In this document: piece by piece, positions 25,001-37,734 of the stretch
Layout: each line of letters starts with the position of its first letter
Numbering within the stretch: the first letter of the stretch is position 1
Assembly (NCBI GenBank): GCA_023053545.1
Contig: JAKZAN010000088.1
Location: forward strand, 62,001-126,000
From: Lepidurus packardi
Taxonomy: Eukaryota > Arthropoda > Branchiopoda > Notostraca > Triopsidae
Length of the DNA: 64,000 nucleotides
Direction: 5' to 3'
The notes under the pieces: generated by a model
The model's database searches: none
Seen by the model: the letters and a program-made list of their open reading frames with translations, nothing else
Told to the model about the DNA's origin: nothing
Position numbers and translations under genes: made by a program

Positions 25001-26799
25001 AGGAATTAATTCAGTCCGTAAGGAATTAATTTAGTCCGTAAGGAATTATTTCAGTCCGTAATTAATTCATTCATTCCTTACGGACTTAATTAAGTCCATA
25101 ATGAATTAATTCAGTCCGTAAGGAATTAATTAAATCCGTACGGAATTAATTCAGACCGTAAGGAATTAATTAAGTACGTAAAGAATTAATTCCGTCCGTA
25201 AGGAATTAATTAGGTCCGTAAGGAATTAATTCAGTCCGTAAGGAATTAATTCAGTCCGTAATGAATTAATTCAGTCCGTAAGGAATTAATTAAGTCCGTA
25301 AGGAATTAATTCAGTCTGTAAGGATTTAATTCAGTCCGTGAGGTATTAATTCAGTCCGTAATGAATTAATTCAGTCCGTAATGAATTAATTCAGTCCGTA
25401 AGGAATTAATTCAGTCCGTAAGGAATTAATTCAGTCCGTAAGGAATTAATACAGTCCGTAAGGAATTAATTCAGTCCGTAATGGATTAATTAAGTGCGTA
25501 ATGAATTAATTCAGTCCGGATGAAATTAATTCAGTCCGTAAGGAATTAATTAAGGAATTAAGGAATTAATTCAGTCCGTAAGGAATTAATTCAGTCCGTA
25601 AGGAATTAATTCAGTCTGTATGAAATTAATTCAGTCCGTAAGGAATTAATTAAGGAATTAATTCAGTCCGTAAGGAATTTTTTCAGTAAGAAAGGAATTC
25701 AATCAATCCTAAAGAATTAATTCAGTCCGTAAGGAAATAATTCAGTCCGTAAGGAATTAATTCAGTCCGTAAGGAATTAATTCAGTCCGTAAGGAATTAA
25801 TTAAACCCGTACGGAATTAATTCAGACCGTAAGGAATTAATTAAGTACGTAAGGAATTAATTAAGTCCGTAAGGAATTAATTAAGTCCATAAAGAATTAA
25901 TTCCGTCCGTAAGGAATTAATTAGGCCCGTAAGGAATTAATTCAGTCCGTAAGGAATTAATTCAGTCCGTAATGAATTAATTCAGTCCGTAAGGAATTAA
26001 TTAAATCCGTACGGAATTAATTCAGACCGTAAGGAATTAATTAAGTACGTAAGGAATTAATTAAGTCCGTAAGGAATTAATTAAGTCCGTAAAGAATTAA
26101 TTCCGTCCGTAAGGAATTAATTAGGTCCGTAAGGAATTAATTCAGTCCGTAAGGAATTAATTCAGTCCGTAATGAATTAATTCAGTCCGTAATGAATTAA
26201 TTAAGTCCGTAAGGAATTAATTCAGTCCGTAAGGATTTAATTCAGTCCGTGAGGTATTAATTCAGTCCGTAATGAATTAATTCAGTCCGTAATGAATTAA
26301 TTCAGTCCGTAAGGAATTAATTAAGTCCGTAAGGAATTAATTCAGTCCGTAAGGAATTAATACAGTCCGTAAGGAATTAATTCAGTCCGTAATGGATTAA
26401 TTAAGTGCGTAATGAATTAATTCAGTCCGGATGAAATTAATTCAGTCCGTAAGGAATTAATTAAGGAATTAAGGAATTAATTCAGTCCGTAAGGAATTAA
26501 TTCAGTCCGTAAGGAATTAATTCAGTCTGTATGAAATTAATTCAGTCCGTAAGGAATTAATTAAGGAATTAATTCAGTCCGTAAGGAATTTTTTCAGTAA
26601 GAAAGGAATTCAATCAATCCTAAAGAATTAATTCAGTCCGTAAGGAAATAATTCAGTCCGTAAGGAATTAATTCAGTCCGTAAGGAATTAATTCAGTCCG
26701 TAAGGAATTAATTAAACCCGTACGGAATTAATTCAGACCGTAAGGAATTAATTAAGTACGTAAGGAATTAATTAAGTCCGTAAGGAATTAATTAAGTCC
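22088..26799 (+). repeat. Domain B1, middle part: family-B variants
   Basis: This is marked by aattccgtccg and aattaggtccg monomers, gtgaggtatt, gtccggatga and gaatttttt followed by the 39-bp doublet. Two doublets here read caatctatcc (near 22,770 and 24,910), a subtype not seen elsewhere. The stretch 22,500-22,980 resembles 24,640-25,100, indicating a further local duplication. Only monomers are present. Confidence 0.8.
25684..25722 (+). repeat. Divergent 39-bp monomer doublet (representative)
   Basis: A 20-bp monomer CAGTAAGAAAGGAATTCAAT (25684-25703) is followed by a 19-bp monomer CAATCCTAAAGAATTAATT (25704-25722), which lacks one base and shifts the register by -1. It contains GAATTC. 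Three subtypes recur in the window. The caataaatcc form is in family C (for example near 8,221, 13,001, 45,150 and 63,750), caatcaatcc is mainly in family B (about 28 copies), and caatctatcc occurs twice. In B it is often preceded by a run of six T, as at 25,678-25,683. Confidence 0.85.
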
Positions 26800-28515
26800 G
26801 TAAAGAATTAATTCCGTCCGTAAGGAATTAATTAGGCCCGTAAGGAATTAATTCAGTCCGTAAGGAATTAATTCAGTCCGTAAGGAATTAATTCAGTCCG
26901 TAAGGAATTAATTAAATCCGTACGGAATTAATTCAGACCGTAAGGAATTAATTAAGTACGTAAGGAATTAATTAAGTCCGTAAGGAATTAATTAAGTCCG
27001 TAAAGAATTAATTCCGTCCGTAAGGAATTAATTAGGTCCGTAAGGAATTAATTCAGTCCGTAAGGAATTAATTCAGTCCGTAATGAATTAATTCAGTCCG
27101 TAATGAATTAATTAAGTCCGTAAGGAATTAATTCAGTCCGTAAGGATTTAATTCAGTCCGTGAGGTATTAATTCAGTCCGTAATGAATTAATTCAGTCCG
27201 TAATGAATTAATTCAGTCCGTAAGGAATTAATTAAGTCCGTAAGGAATTAATTCAGTCCGTAAGGAATTAATACAGTCCGTAAGGAATTAATTCAGTCCG
27301 TAATGGATTAATTAAGTGCGTAATGAATTAATTCAGTCCGGATGAAATTAATTCAGTCCGTAAGGAATTAATTAAGGAATTAAGGAATTAATTCAGTCCG
27401 TAAGGAATTAATTCAGTCCGTAAGGAATTATTTCAGTCCGTAAGGAATTAATTCAGTCCGTAAGGAATTATTTCAGTCCGTAATTAATTCATTCATTCCT
27501 TACGGACTTAATTAAGTCCATAATGAATTAATTCAGTCCGTAAGGAATTAATTAAATCCGTACGGAATTAATTCAGACCGTAAAGAATTAATTAAGTACG
27601 TAAAGAATTAATTCCGTCCGTAAGGAATTAATTAGGCCCGTAAGGAATTAATTCAGTCCGTAAGGAATTAATTCAGTCCGTAATGAATTAATTCAGTCCG
27701 TAAGGAATTAATTAAATCCGTACGGAATTAATTCAGACCGTAAGGAATTAATTAAGTACGTAAGGAATTAATTAAGTCCGTAAGGAATTAATTAAGTCCG
27801 TAAAGAATTAATTCCGTCCGTAAGGAATTAATTAGGTCCGTAAGGAATTAATTCAGTCCGTAAGGAATTAATTCAGTCCGTAATGAATTAATTCAGTCCG
27901 TAATGAATTAATTAAGTCCGTAAGGAATTAATTCAGTCCGTAAGGATTTAATTCAGTCCGTGAGGTATTAATTCAGTCCGTAATGAATTAATTCAGTCCG
28001 TAATGAATTAATTCAGTCCGTAAGGAATTAATTAAGTCCGTAAGGAATTAATTCAGTCCGTAAGGAATTAATACAGTCCGTAAGGAATTAATTCAGTCCG
28101 TAATGGATTAATTAAGTGCGTAATGAATTAATTCAGTCCGGATGAAATTAATTCAGTCCGTAAGGAATTAATTAAGGAATTAAGGAATTAATTCAGTCCG
28201 TAAGGAATTAATTCAGTCCGTAAGGAATTATTTCAGTCCGTAAGGAATTAATTCAGTCCGTAAGGAATTATTTCAGTCCGTAATTAATTCATTCATTCCT
28301 TACGGACTTAATTAAGTCCATAATGAATTAATTCAGTCCGTAAGGAATTAATTAAATCCGTACGGAATTAATTCAGACCGTAAAGAATTAATTAAGTACG
28401 TAAAGAATTAATTCCGTCCGTAAGGAATTAATTAGGTCCGTAAGGAATTAATTCAGTCCGTAAGGAATTAATTCAGTCCGTAATGAATTAATTCAGTCCG
28501 TAAGGAATTAATTAA
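26800..28515 (+). repeat. 800-bp higher-order repeat, just over two copies
   Basis: Copies lie at about 26,800-27,599 and 27,600-28,399, with a partial third to 28,515. The offset is exactly 800 bp (40 monomer lengths), checked at tacggaattaattcagaccg 26,921/27,721 and at the inverted-core block 27,481/28,281. The unit carries two ggaattatttcag monomers just before the inverted core. Identity ends where the third copy reads aattaagtccg in place of aattaaatccgtacgg. Confidence 0.85.
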
Positions 28516-31500
28516 GTCCGTAAGGAATTAATTCAGTCCGTAAGGATTTAATTCAGTCCGTGAGGTATTAATTCAGTCCGTAATGAATTAATTCAGTCCG
28601 TAATGAATTAATTCAGTCCGTAAGGAATTAATTCAGTCCGTAAGGAATTAATACAGTCCGTAAGGAATTAATTCAGTCCGTAATGGATTAATTAAGTGCG
28701 TAATGAATTAATTCAGTCCGGATGAAATTAATTCAGTCCGTAAGGAATTAATTAAGGAATTAAGGAATTAATTCAGTCCGTAAGGAATTAATTCAGTCCG
28801 TAAGGAATTAATTCAGTCTGTATGAAATTAATTCAGTCCGTAAGGAATTAATTAAGGAATTAATTCAGTCCGTAAGGAATTTTTTCAGTAAGAAAGGAAT
28901 TCAATCAATCCTAAAGAATTAATTCAGTCCGTAAGGAAATAATTCAGTCCGTAAGGAATTAATTCAGTCCGTAAGGAATTAATTCAGTCCGTAAGGAATT
29001 AATTAAACCCGTACGGAATTAATTCAGACCGTAAGGAATTAATTAAGTACGTAAGGAATTAATTAAGTCCGTAAGGAATTAATTAAGTCCGTAAAGAATT
29101 AATTCCGTCCGTAAGGAATTAATTAGGCCCGTAAGGAATTAATTCAGTCCGTAAGGAATTAATTCAGTCCGTAATGAATTAATTCAGTCCGTAAGGAATT
29201 AATTAAATCCGTACGGAATTAATTCAGACCGTAAGGAATTAATTAAGTACGTAAGGAATTAATTAAGTCCGTAAGGAATTAATTAAGTCCGTAAAGAATT
29301 AATTCCGTCCGTAAGGAATTAATTAGGTCCGTAAGGAATTAATTCAGTCCGTAAGGAATTAATTCAGTCCGTAATGAATTAATTCAGTCCGTAATGAATT
29401 AATTAAGTCCGTAAGGAATTAATTCAGTCCGTAAGGATTTAATTCAGTCCGTGAGGTATTAATTCAGTCCGTAATGAATTAATTCAGTCCGTAATGAATT
29501 AATTCAGTCCGTAAGGAATTAATTAAGTCCGTAAGGAATTAATTCAGTCCGTAAGGAATTAATACAGTCCGTAAGGAATTAATTCAGTCCGTAATGGATT
29601 AATTAAGTGCGTAATGAATTAATTCAGTCCGGATGAAATTAATTCAGTCCGTAAGGAATTAATTAAGGAATTAAGGAATTAATTCAGTCCGTAAGGAATT
29701 AATTCAGTCCGTAAGGAATTAATTCAGTCAGTAAGGAATTAATTCAGTCCGTAAGGAATTAATTAATTCCGTACGGAATTAATTCAGACCGTAAGGAATT
29801 AATTAAATCCGTAAGGAATAAGTTCATTACGTAAGGAATTAATTCAGTCCGTAATCGATTAATTAAGTCCGAAATGAATTAATTCAGTCCGTATGAAATT
29901 AATTCAGTCCGTACGGAATTAATTAAAGAATTAATTTAGTCCGTAAGGAATTAATTCAGTCCGTAAGGAATTATTTCAGTCCGTAATTAATTAATTCATT
30001 CCTTAAGGGAATTAATTAAGTCCATAAGGAATTAATTCAGTCTGTAAGGATTTAATTAAGTCCGTAAGGAAATAATTCAGTCCGTAATGGATTAATTAAG
30101 TCCGTAATGAATTAATTCAGTAAGAAAGGAATTCAATCAATCCTAAAGAATTAATTCAGTCCGTAAGGAAATAATTCAGTCCGTAAGGAATTAATTCAGT
30201 CCGTAAGGAATTAATTCAGTCCGTAAGGAATTAATTCAGTCCGTAAGGAATTAATTCAGTCCGTAAGGAATTAATTTAGTCCGTAAGGAATTATTTCAGT
30301 CCGTAATTAATTCATTCATTCCATAAGGAATTAATTCAGTCCGTAATGAATTAATTCAGTCCGTAAGGAATTAATTAAGTCCGTAAGGAATTAATTCAGT
30401 CCATAAGGATTTATTTCAGTCCGTGAGGTATTAATTCAGTCCGTAATGAATTAATTCAGTCCGTAATGAATTAATTCAGTCCGTAAGGAATTAATTAAGT
30501 CCGTAAGGAATTAATTAAGTCCGTAAGGAATTAATTAAGTCCGTAAGGAATTAATTCAGTCCGTAAGGATTTAATTCAGTCCGTGAGGTATTAATTCAGT
30601 CCGTAATGAATTAATTCAGTCCGTAATGAATTAATTCAGTCCGTAAGGAATTAATTAAGTCCGTAAGGAATTAATTCAGTCCGTAAGGAATTAATACAGT
30701 CCGTAAGGAATTAATTCAGTCCGTAATGGATTAATTAAGTGCGTAATGAATTAATTCAGTCCGGATGAAATTAATTCAGTCCGTAAGGAATTAATTAAGG
30801 AATTAAGGAATTAATTCAGTCCGTAAGGAATTAATTCAGTCCGTAAGGAATTAATTCAGTCTGTATGAAATTAATTCAGTCCGTAAGGAATTAATTAAGG
30901 AATTAATTCAGTCCGTAAGGAATTTTTTCAGTAAGAAAGGAATTCAATCAATCCTAAAGAATTAATTCAGTCCGTAAGGAAATAATTCAGTCCGTAAGGA
31001 ATTAATTCAGTCCGTAAGGAATTAATTCAGTCCGTAAGGAATTAATTAAACCCGTACGGAATTAATTCAGACCGTAAGGAATTAATTAAGTACGTAAGGA
31101 ATTAATTAAGTCCGTAAGGAATTAATTAAGTCCGTAAAGAATTAATTCCGTCCGTAAGAAATTAATTAGGCCCGTAAGGAATTAATTCAGTCCGTAAGGA
31201 ATTAATTCAGTCCGTAATGAATTAATTCAGTCCGTAAGGAATTAATTAAGTCCGTAAGGAATTAATTCAGTCCGTAAGGATTTAATTCAGTCCGTAAGGT
31301 ATTAATTCAGTCCGTAAGGAATTGATTCAGTCCGTAAGGAATTAATTCAGTCCGTAAGGAATAACTTCCATACGTAAGGAAATAATTCAGTCCGTAATGG
31401 ATTAATTAAGTGCGTAATGAATTAATTCAGTCCGGATGAAATTAATTCAGTCCGTAAGGAATTAATTAAGGAATTAAGGAATTAATTCAGTCCGTAAGGA

Positions 31501-31689
31501 ATTAATTCAGTCCGTAAGGAATTAATTCAGTAAGAAAGGAATTCAATCAATCCTAAAGAATTAATTCAGTCCGTAAGGTACTAATTAAGTCCGTAAGGAA
31601 TTAATACAGTCCGTAAGGAATTAATTCAGTCCGTAAGGAATTAATTAAGTCCGTAAGGAATTAATTAAATCCGTACGGAATTAATTCAG
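28516..31689 (+). repeat. Domain B1, later part, with a family-A-like patch
   Basis: 28,860-29,690 repeats 26,570-27,400 at an offset of 2,291 bp. At 29,760-30,130 there is a patch with the ATCGAT monomer, tatgaaatt and ccttaagggaatt that matches 61,290-61,660 at an offset of 31,531 bp. It also resembles 24,590-24,900 and 54,650-54,950. An extra G in ccttaaggg restores the register lost at the doublet. Only monomers are present. Confidence 0.8.
29761..29784. repeat. Perfect 24-bp palindrome
   Basis: Bases 29761-29784 equal their own reverse complement. The centre is CGTACG, extended outward by TCC/GGA and AATTAATT arms. It combines two common variants in one monomer: A to C at monomer position 10 (which makes TCCGTACGGA) and CAGTCC to AATTCC. 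The flanking bases (T at 29760, C at 29785) end the symmetry. Homologous positions near 60,411 and 61,301 read aattaaatcc and are imperfect. I noticed no second perfect copy. Confidence 0.9.
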
Positions 31690-33360
31690 ACCGTAAGGAA
31701 TTAATTAAGTACGTAAGGAATTAATTAAGTTCGTAAGGAATTAATTAAGTCCGTAAAGAATTAATTCCGTCCGTAAGGAATTAATTAGGTCCGTAAGGAA
31801 TTAATTCAGTCCGTAAGGAATTAATTCAGTCCGTAATGAATTAATTCAGTCCGTAAGGAATTAATTAAGTCCGTAAGGAATTAATTTAGTCCGTAAGGAT
31901 TTAATTCAGTCCGTAAGGTATTAATTCAGTCCGTAAGGAATTAATTCAGTCCGTAAGAAATAACTTCAATACGTAAGGAAATAACTCAGTCCGTAATGGA
32001 TTAATTAAGTGCCTAATGAATTAATTCATTCCGGATGAAATTAATTCAGTCCGTAAGGTATTAATTCAGTCCGTATGAAATTAATTCAGTCCGTAAGGAA
32101 TTCATTCAGTCCGTAAGGAATTAATTCAGTAAGAAAGGAATTCAATCAATCCTATAGAATTAATTCAGTCCGTAAGGAACTAATTCAGTCCGTAAGGAAT
32201 TAATTCAGCCCGTAATGGATTAATAAAGTCCGTAATGAATTAATTCAGTCCGTATGAAATGAATTCAGTCCGTAAGGAATTAATTAAGAAATTAATTCAG
32301 TCCGTAAGGAATTTTTTCAGTAAGAAAGGAATTCAATCAATCCTAAAGAATTAATTCAGTCCGTAAGGAAATAATTCAGTCCGTAAGGAATAAATTCAGT
32401 CCTTAAGGAATTAATTCAGTCCGTAATGGAAGAATTAAGTGCGTAATGAATTAATTCAGTCCGGATAAAATTAATTCAGTCCGTAAGGAATTAATTAAGG
32501 AATTAAGGAATTAGTTCAGTCCGTAAGGATTTAATTCAGTCCGTAAGGTATTAATTCAGTCCGTAATGAATTAATTCAGTCCGTAAGGAATTAATTAAGT
32601 ACGTAAGGAATTAATTAAGTTCGTAAGGAATTAATTAAGTCCGTAAAGAATTAATTCCGTCCGTAAGGAATTAATTAGGTCCGTAAGGAATTAATTCAGT
32701 CCATAAGGAATTAATTCAGTCCGTAATGAATTAATTCAGTCCGTAAGGAATTAATTAAGTCCGTAAGGAATTAATTTAGTCCGTAAGGATTTAATTCAGT
32801 CCGTAAGGTATTAATTCAGTCCGTAAGGAATTAATTCAGTCCGTAAGAAATAACTTCAATACGTAAGGAAATAACTCAGTCCGTAATGGATTAATTAAGT
32901 GCCTAATGAATTAATTCATTCCGGATGAAATTAATTCAGTCCGTAAGGTATTAATTCAGTCCGTATGAAATTAATTCAGTCCGTAAGGAATTCATTCAGT
33001 CCGTAAGGAATTAATTCAGTAAGAAAGGAATTCAATCAATCCTATAGAATTAATTCAGTCCGTAAGGAACTAATTCAGTCCGTAAGGAATTAATTCAGTC
33101 CGTAATGGATTAATAAAGTCCGCAATGAATTAATTCAGTCCGTATGAAATTAATTCAGTCCGTAAGGAATTAATTAATAAATTAATTCAGTCCGTAAGGA
33201 ATTTTTTCAGTAAGAAAGGAATTCAATCAATCCTAAAGAATTAATTCAGTCCGTAAGGAAATAATTCAGTCCGTAAGGAATAAATTCAGTCCTTAAGGAA
33301 TTAATTCAGTCCGTAATGGAAGAATTAAGTGCGTAATGAATTAATTCAGTCCGGATAAAA
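31690..33360 (+). repeat. 890-bp tandem duplication
   Basis: About 31,690-32,470 recurs at 32,580-33,360 with an offset of 890 bp. It is anchored at acgtaaggaattaattaagttcg 31,711/32,601, ttaattccg 31,761/32,651, and the gaatttttt doublet 32,305/33,195. Both copies carry rare changes such as gtgcctaatg and cattccggatg. The small differences seen include gaaattcag/aaattcag near 32,287/33,177 and cgtaatg/cgcaatg near 32,231/33,121. Confidence 0.86.
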
Positions 33361-33380
33361 TTAAATCTTAAATCCTAAAG
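33349..33380 (+). repeat. Unique rearrangement junction
   Basis: After gtccggataaaattaa the array should continue ttcagtccg, as in the other copy near 32,471. Instead it reads atcttaaatcctaaag and continues in the second half of a doublet. The sequence aaatcttaaatcc is not seen elsewhere in the window. It marks the switch from domain B1 to the mixed A/C domain and looks like an out-of-register join. Confidence 0.75.
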
Positions 33381-34520
33381 AATTAATTCAGTCCGTAAGG
33401 AAATAATTCAGTCCATAAGGAATTAATTCAGTCCGTAAGGAATTGATTCAGTCCGTAAGGAATTAATTCAGTTCGTAAGGAATTAATTTAGTCCGTAAGG
33501 AATTATTTCAGTCCGTAATTAATTCATTCATTTATTACGGAATTAATTTAGTCCATAATGAATTAATTCAGTCAGTAAGGAATTAATTCAGTCCGTAAGG
33601 AATTAATTAAACCCGTACGGAATTAATTCAGACCGTAAGGAATTAATTAAGTACGTAAGGAATTAATTAAGTCCGTAAGGAATTAATTCAGACCGTAAGG
33701 AATTAATTAAGTACGTAAGGAATTAAATAAGTCCGTAAGGAATTAATTAAATCCGTAAGGAATTAATTCAGTCCGTAAGGAATTAATTCAGTCCGTAAGG
33801 AATTAATTCCGTCAGTAAGGAATTAATTCAGTCCGTAAGGAATTAATTCAGTCCGTAAGGAATTAATTCAGTCCGTAAGGATTTAATTCAGTCCGTAAGG
33901 TATTAATTCAGTCCGTAAGGAATTAATTCAGTCCGTAAGGAATTAATTCAGTCCGTAAGGAATTAATTCAGTCCGTAAGGAATAAGTTCAGTACGTAAGG
34001 AATTAATTCAGTCCGTAATCGATTAATTAAGTCCGTAATGAATTAATTCAGTCCGTATGAAATTAATTCAGTCCGTAAGGAATTAATTAAGGAATTAATT
34101 CAGTCCGTAATTAATTAATTCAGTCCGTAAGGAATTATTTCAGTCCGTAATGAATTAATTCAGTCCGAAAGAATTAATAAAATCCGAACGGAATTAATTC
34201 AGTTCGTAAGGAATTTCTTCATTCCGAAATGAATTAATTCAGTCCGTAAGGAATTAATAAAATCCGTACGGAATTAATTCAGACCGTAAGGAATTAATTA
34301 AGTACGTAAGGAATTAACTAAGTCCGAAAGGAATTAATTCAGTCCGTAAGGAATTAATTCAGTCCTTAAGGAACTAATTCAGTCCGTAAGGAATTAATTC
34401 AGTCCGTAAGGAATTAATTCAGTCCGTAAGGAACTAATTCAGTCCGTAAGGAATTAATTCAGTCCGTAAGGATTTAATTCAGTCCGTAAGGTATTAATTC
34501 AGTCCGTAAGGAATTAATTC
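33381..34520 (+). repeat. Family-A block, unit 1, left part
   Basis: This block matches 45,781-46,800 at an offset of 12,300-12,301 bp (row-for-row agreement at 33,481/45,781, marker tttattacgg at 33,531/45,831) and 41,950-42,740 at +8,472. It contains ATCGAT, the 12-bp truncation and aaatccgaacgg. It is cut at about 34,520, where the homologous unit continues to caggccg/cagtgtg; that continuation is found here only from 37,735. Confidence 0.82.
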
Positions 34521-37500
34521 AGTCCGTAAGGAATTAATTAAGGAATTAATTCAGTCCGTAAGGAATTTTTTCAGTAAGAAAGGAATTCAATCAATCCTAA
34601 AGAATTAATTCAGTCCGTAAGGAAATAATTCAGTCCATAAGGAATTAATTCAGTCCGTAAGGAATTGATTCAGTCCGTAAGGAATTAATTCAGTTCGTAA
34701 GGAATTAATTTAGTCCGTAAGGAAATAATTCAGTCCGTAAGGAATAAATTCAGTCCTTAAGGAATTAATTCAGTCCGTAATGGAAGAATTAAGTGCGTAA
34801 TGAATTAATTCAGTCCGGATAAAATTAATTCAGTCCGTAAGGAATTAGTTCAGTCCGTAAGGATTTAATTCAGTCCGTAAGGTATTAATTCAGTCCGTAA
34901 TGAATTAATTCAGTCCGTAATGAATTAATTCAGTCCGTAAGGAATTAATTAAGTCCGTAAGGAATTAATTAAGTCCGTAAGGAATTAATTCAGTCCGTAA
35001 GGATTTAATTCAGTCCGTAAGGTATTAATTCAGTCCGTAAGGAATTAATACAGTCCGTAAGGAATTAATTCAGTCCGTAATGGATTAATTAAGTGCGTAA
35101 TGAATTAATTCAGTCCGTAAGGAATTAATTAAGGAATTAAGGATTTAATTCAGTCCGTGAGGTATTAATTCAGTCCGTAATGAATTAATTCAGTCCTTAA
35201 TGAATTAATTCAGTCCGTAAGGAATTAATTAAGTCCGTAAGGAATTAATTCAGTCCGTAAGGAATTAATACAGTCCGTAAGGAATTAATTCAGTCCGTAA
35301 TGGATTAATTAAGTGCGTAATGAATTAATTCAGTCCGGATGAAATTAATTCAGTCCGTAAGGAATTAATTAAGGAATTAAGGAATTAATTCAGTCCGTAA
35401 GGAATTAATTCAGTCCGTAAGGAATTAATTAAGGAATTAATTCAGTCCGTAAGGAATTTTTTCAGTAAGAAAGGAATTCAATCAATCCTAAAGAATTAAT
35501 TCAGTCCGTAAGGAAATAATTCAGTCCATAAGGAATTAATTCAGTCCGTAAGGAATTGATTCAGTCCGTAAGGAATTAATTCAGTTCGTAAGGAATTAAT
35601 TCAGTCCGTAAGGAAATAATTCAGTCCGTAAGGAATAAATTCAGTCCTTAAGGAATTAATTCAGTCCGTAATGGAAGAATTAAGTGCGTAATGAATTAAT
35701 TCAGTCCGGATAAAATTAATTCAGTCCGTAAGGAATTAGTTCAGTCCGTAAGGATTTAATTCAGTCCGTAAGGTATTAATTCAGTCCGTAATGAATTAAT
35801 TCAGTCCGTAATGAATTAATTCAGTCCGTAAGGAATTAATTAAGTCCGTAAGGAATTAATTAAGTCCGTAAGGAATTAATTCAGTCCGTAAGGATTTAAT
35901 TCAGTCCGTAAGGTATTAATTCAGTCCGTAAGGAATTAATACAGTCCGTAAGGAATTAATTCAGTCCGTAATGGATTAATTAAGTGCGTAATGAATTAAT
36001 TCAGTCCGTAAGGAATTAATTAAGGAATTAAGGAATTAATTCAGTCCGTAAGGAATTAATTCAGTCCGTAAAGAATTATTTCAGTCCGTAAGGAATTAAT
36101 TCAGTCCGTAAGGAATTAATTCAGTCTGTAAGGATTTAATTCCGTCCGTAAGGTATTAATTCAGTCCGTAAGGAATTAATTCAGTCCGTAAGGATTTAAT
36201 TCAGTCCGTAAGGTATTAATTCAGTCCGTAAGGAATTAATACAGTCCTTAAGGAATTAATTCAGTCCGTAATGGAAGAATTAAGTGCGTAATGAATAAAT
36301 TCAGTCCGGATGAAATTAATTCAGTCCGTAAGGAATTAATTAAGGAATTAAGGAATTAGTTCAGTCCGTAAGGAATTAATTCAGTCTGTAAGGATTTAAT
36401 TCAGTCCGTAAGGTATTAATTCAGTCCGTAAGGAATTAATTCAGTCCGTAAGGATTTAATTCAGTCCGTAAGGTATTAATTCAGTCCGTAAGGAATTAAT
36501 TAAGGAATTAATTCAGTCCGTAAGGAATTTTTTCAGTAAGAAAGGAATTCAATCAATCCTAAAGAATTAATTCAGTCCGTAAGGAAATAATTTAATCCAT
36601 AAGGAATTAATTCAGTTCGTAAGGAATTAATTTAGTCCGTAAGGAATTATTTCAGTCCGTAATTAATTCATTCATTTATTACGGAATTAATTAAGTCCAT
36701 AATGAATTAATTCAGTCCGTAAGGAATTAATTCAGTCCGTAATGAATTAATTCAGTCCGTAAGGAATTAATTAAGTCCGTAAGGAATTAATTCAGTCCGT
36801 AAGGATTTAATTCAGTCCGTGAGGTATTAATTCAGTCCGTAATGAATTAATTCAGTCCTTAATGAATTAATTCAGTCCGTAAGGAATTAATTAAGTCCGT
36901 AAGGAATTAATTCAGTCCGTAAGGAATTAATACAGTCCGTAAGGAATTAATTCAGTCCGTAATGGATTAATTAAGTGCGTAATGAATTAATTCAGTCCGG
37001 ATGAAATTAATTCAGTCCGTAAGGAATTAATTAAGGAATTAAGGAATTAATTCAGTCCGTAAGGAATTAATTCAGTCCGTAAGGAATTAATTAAGGAATT
37101 AATTCAGTCCGTAAGGAATTTTTTCAGTAAGAAAGGAATTCAATCAATCCTAAAGAATTAATTCAGTCCGTAAGGAAATAATTCAGTCCATAAGGAATTA
37201 ATTCAGTCCGTAAGGAATTGATTCAGTCCGTAAGGAATTAATTCAGTTCGTAAGGAATTAATTTAGTCCGTAAGGAAATAATTCAGTCCGTAAGGAATAA
37301 ATTCAGTCCTTAAGGAATTAATTCAGTCCGTAATGGAAGAATTAAGTGCGTAATGAATTAATTCAGTCCGGATAAAATTAATTCAGTCCGTAAGGAATTA
37401 GTTCAGTCCGTAAGGATTTAATTCAGTCCGTAAGGTATTAATTCAGTCCGTAATGAATTAATTCAGTCCGTAATGAATTAATTCAGTCCGTAAGGAATTA

Positions 37501-37734
37501 ATTAAGTCCGTAAGGAATTAATTAAGTCCGTAAGGAATTAATTCAGTCCGTAAGGATTTAATTCAGTCCGTAAGGTATTAATTCAGTCCGTAAGGAATTA
37601 ATACAGTCCGTAAGGAATTAATTCAGTCCGTAATGGATTAATTAAGTGCGTAATGAATTAATTCAGTCCGTAAGGAATTAATTAAGGAATTAAGGAATTA
37701 ATTCAGTCCGTAAGGAATTAATTCAGTCCGTAAG
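34521..37734 (+). repeat. 3.3-kb family-B block interrupting a family-A unit
   Basis: The contiguous unit at 45,781-47,323 aligns on the left at +12,301 and on the right at +8,997, so 3,304 bp are extra here. About 85 bp of array (ggaactaatt, ggatttaatt, ggtattaatt monomers) are present at both edges, near 34,431 and 37,735. Inside are three related doublet-bearing repeats at 34,510-35,140, 35,401-36,030 and 37,060-37,700, offset by 891 and 1,662 bp. Unequal exchange between repeats is the likely origin. Confidence 0.78.

Noticed and set aside
34521-37734. Transposon insertion
   Set aside because: The 3.3-kb extra block consists wholly of satellite monomers of another variant family, with no transposase or terminal element structure.
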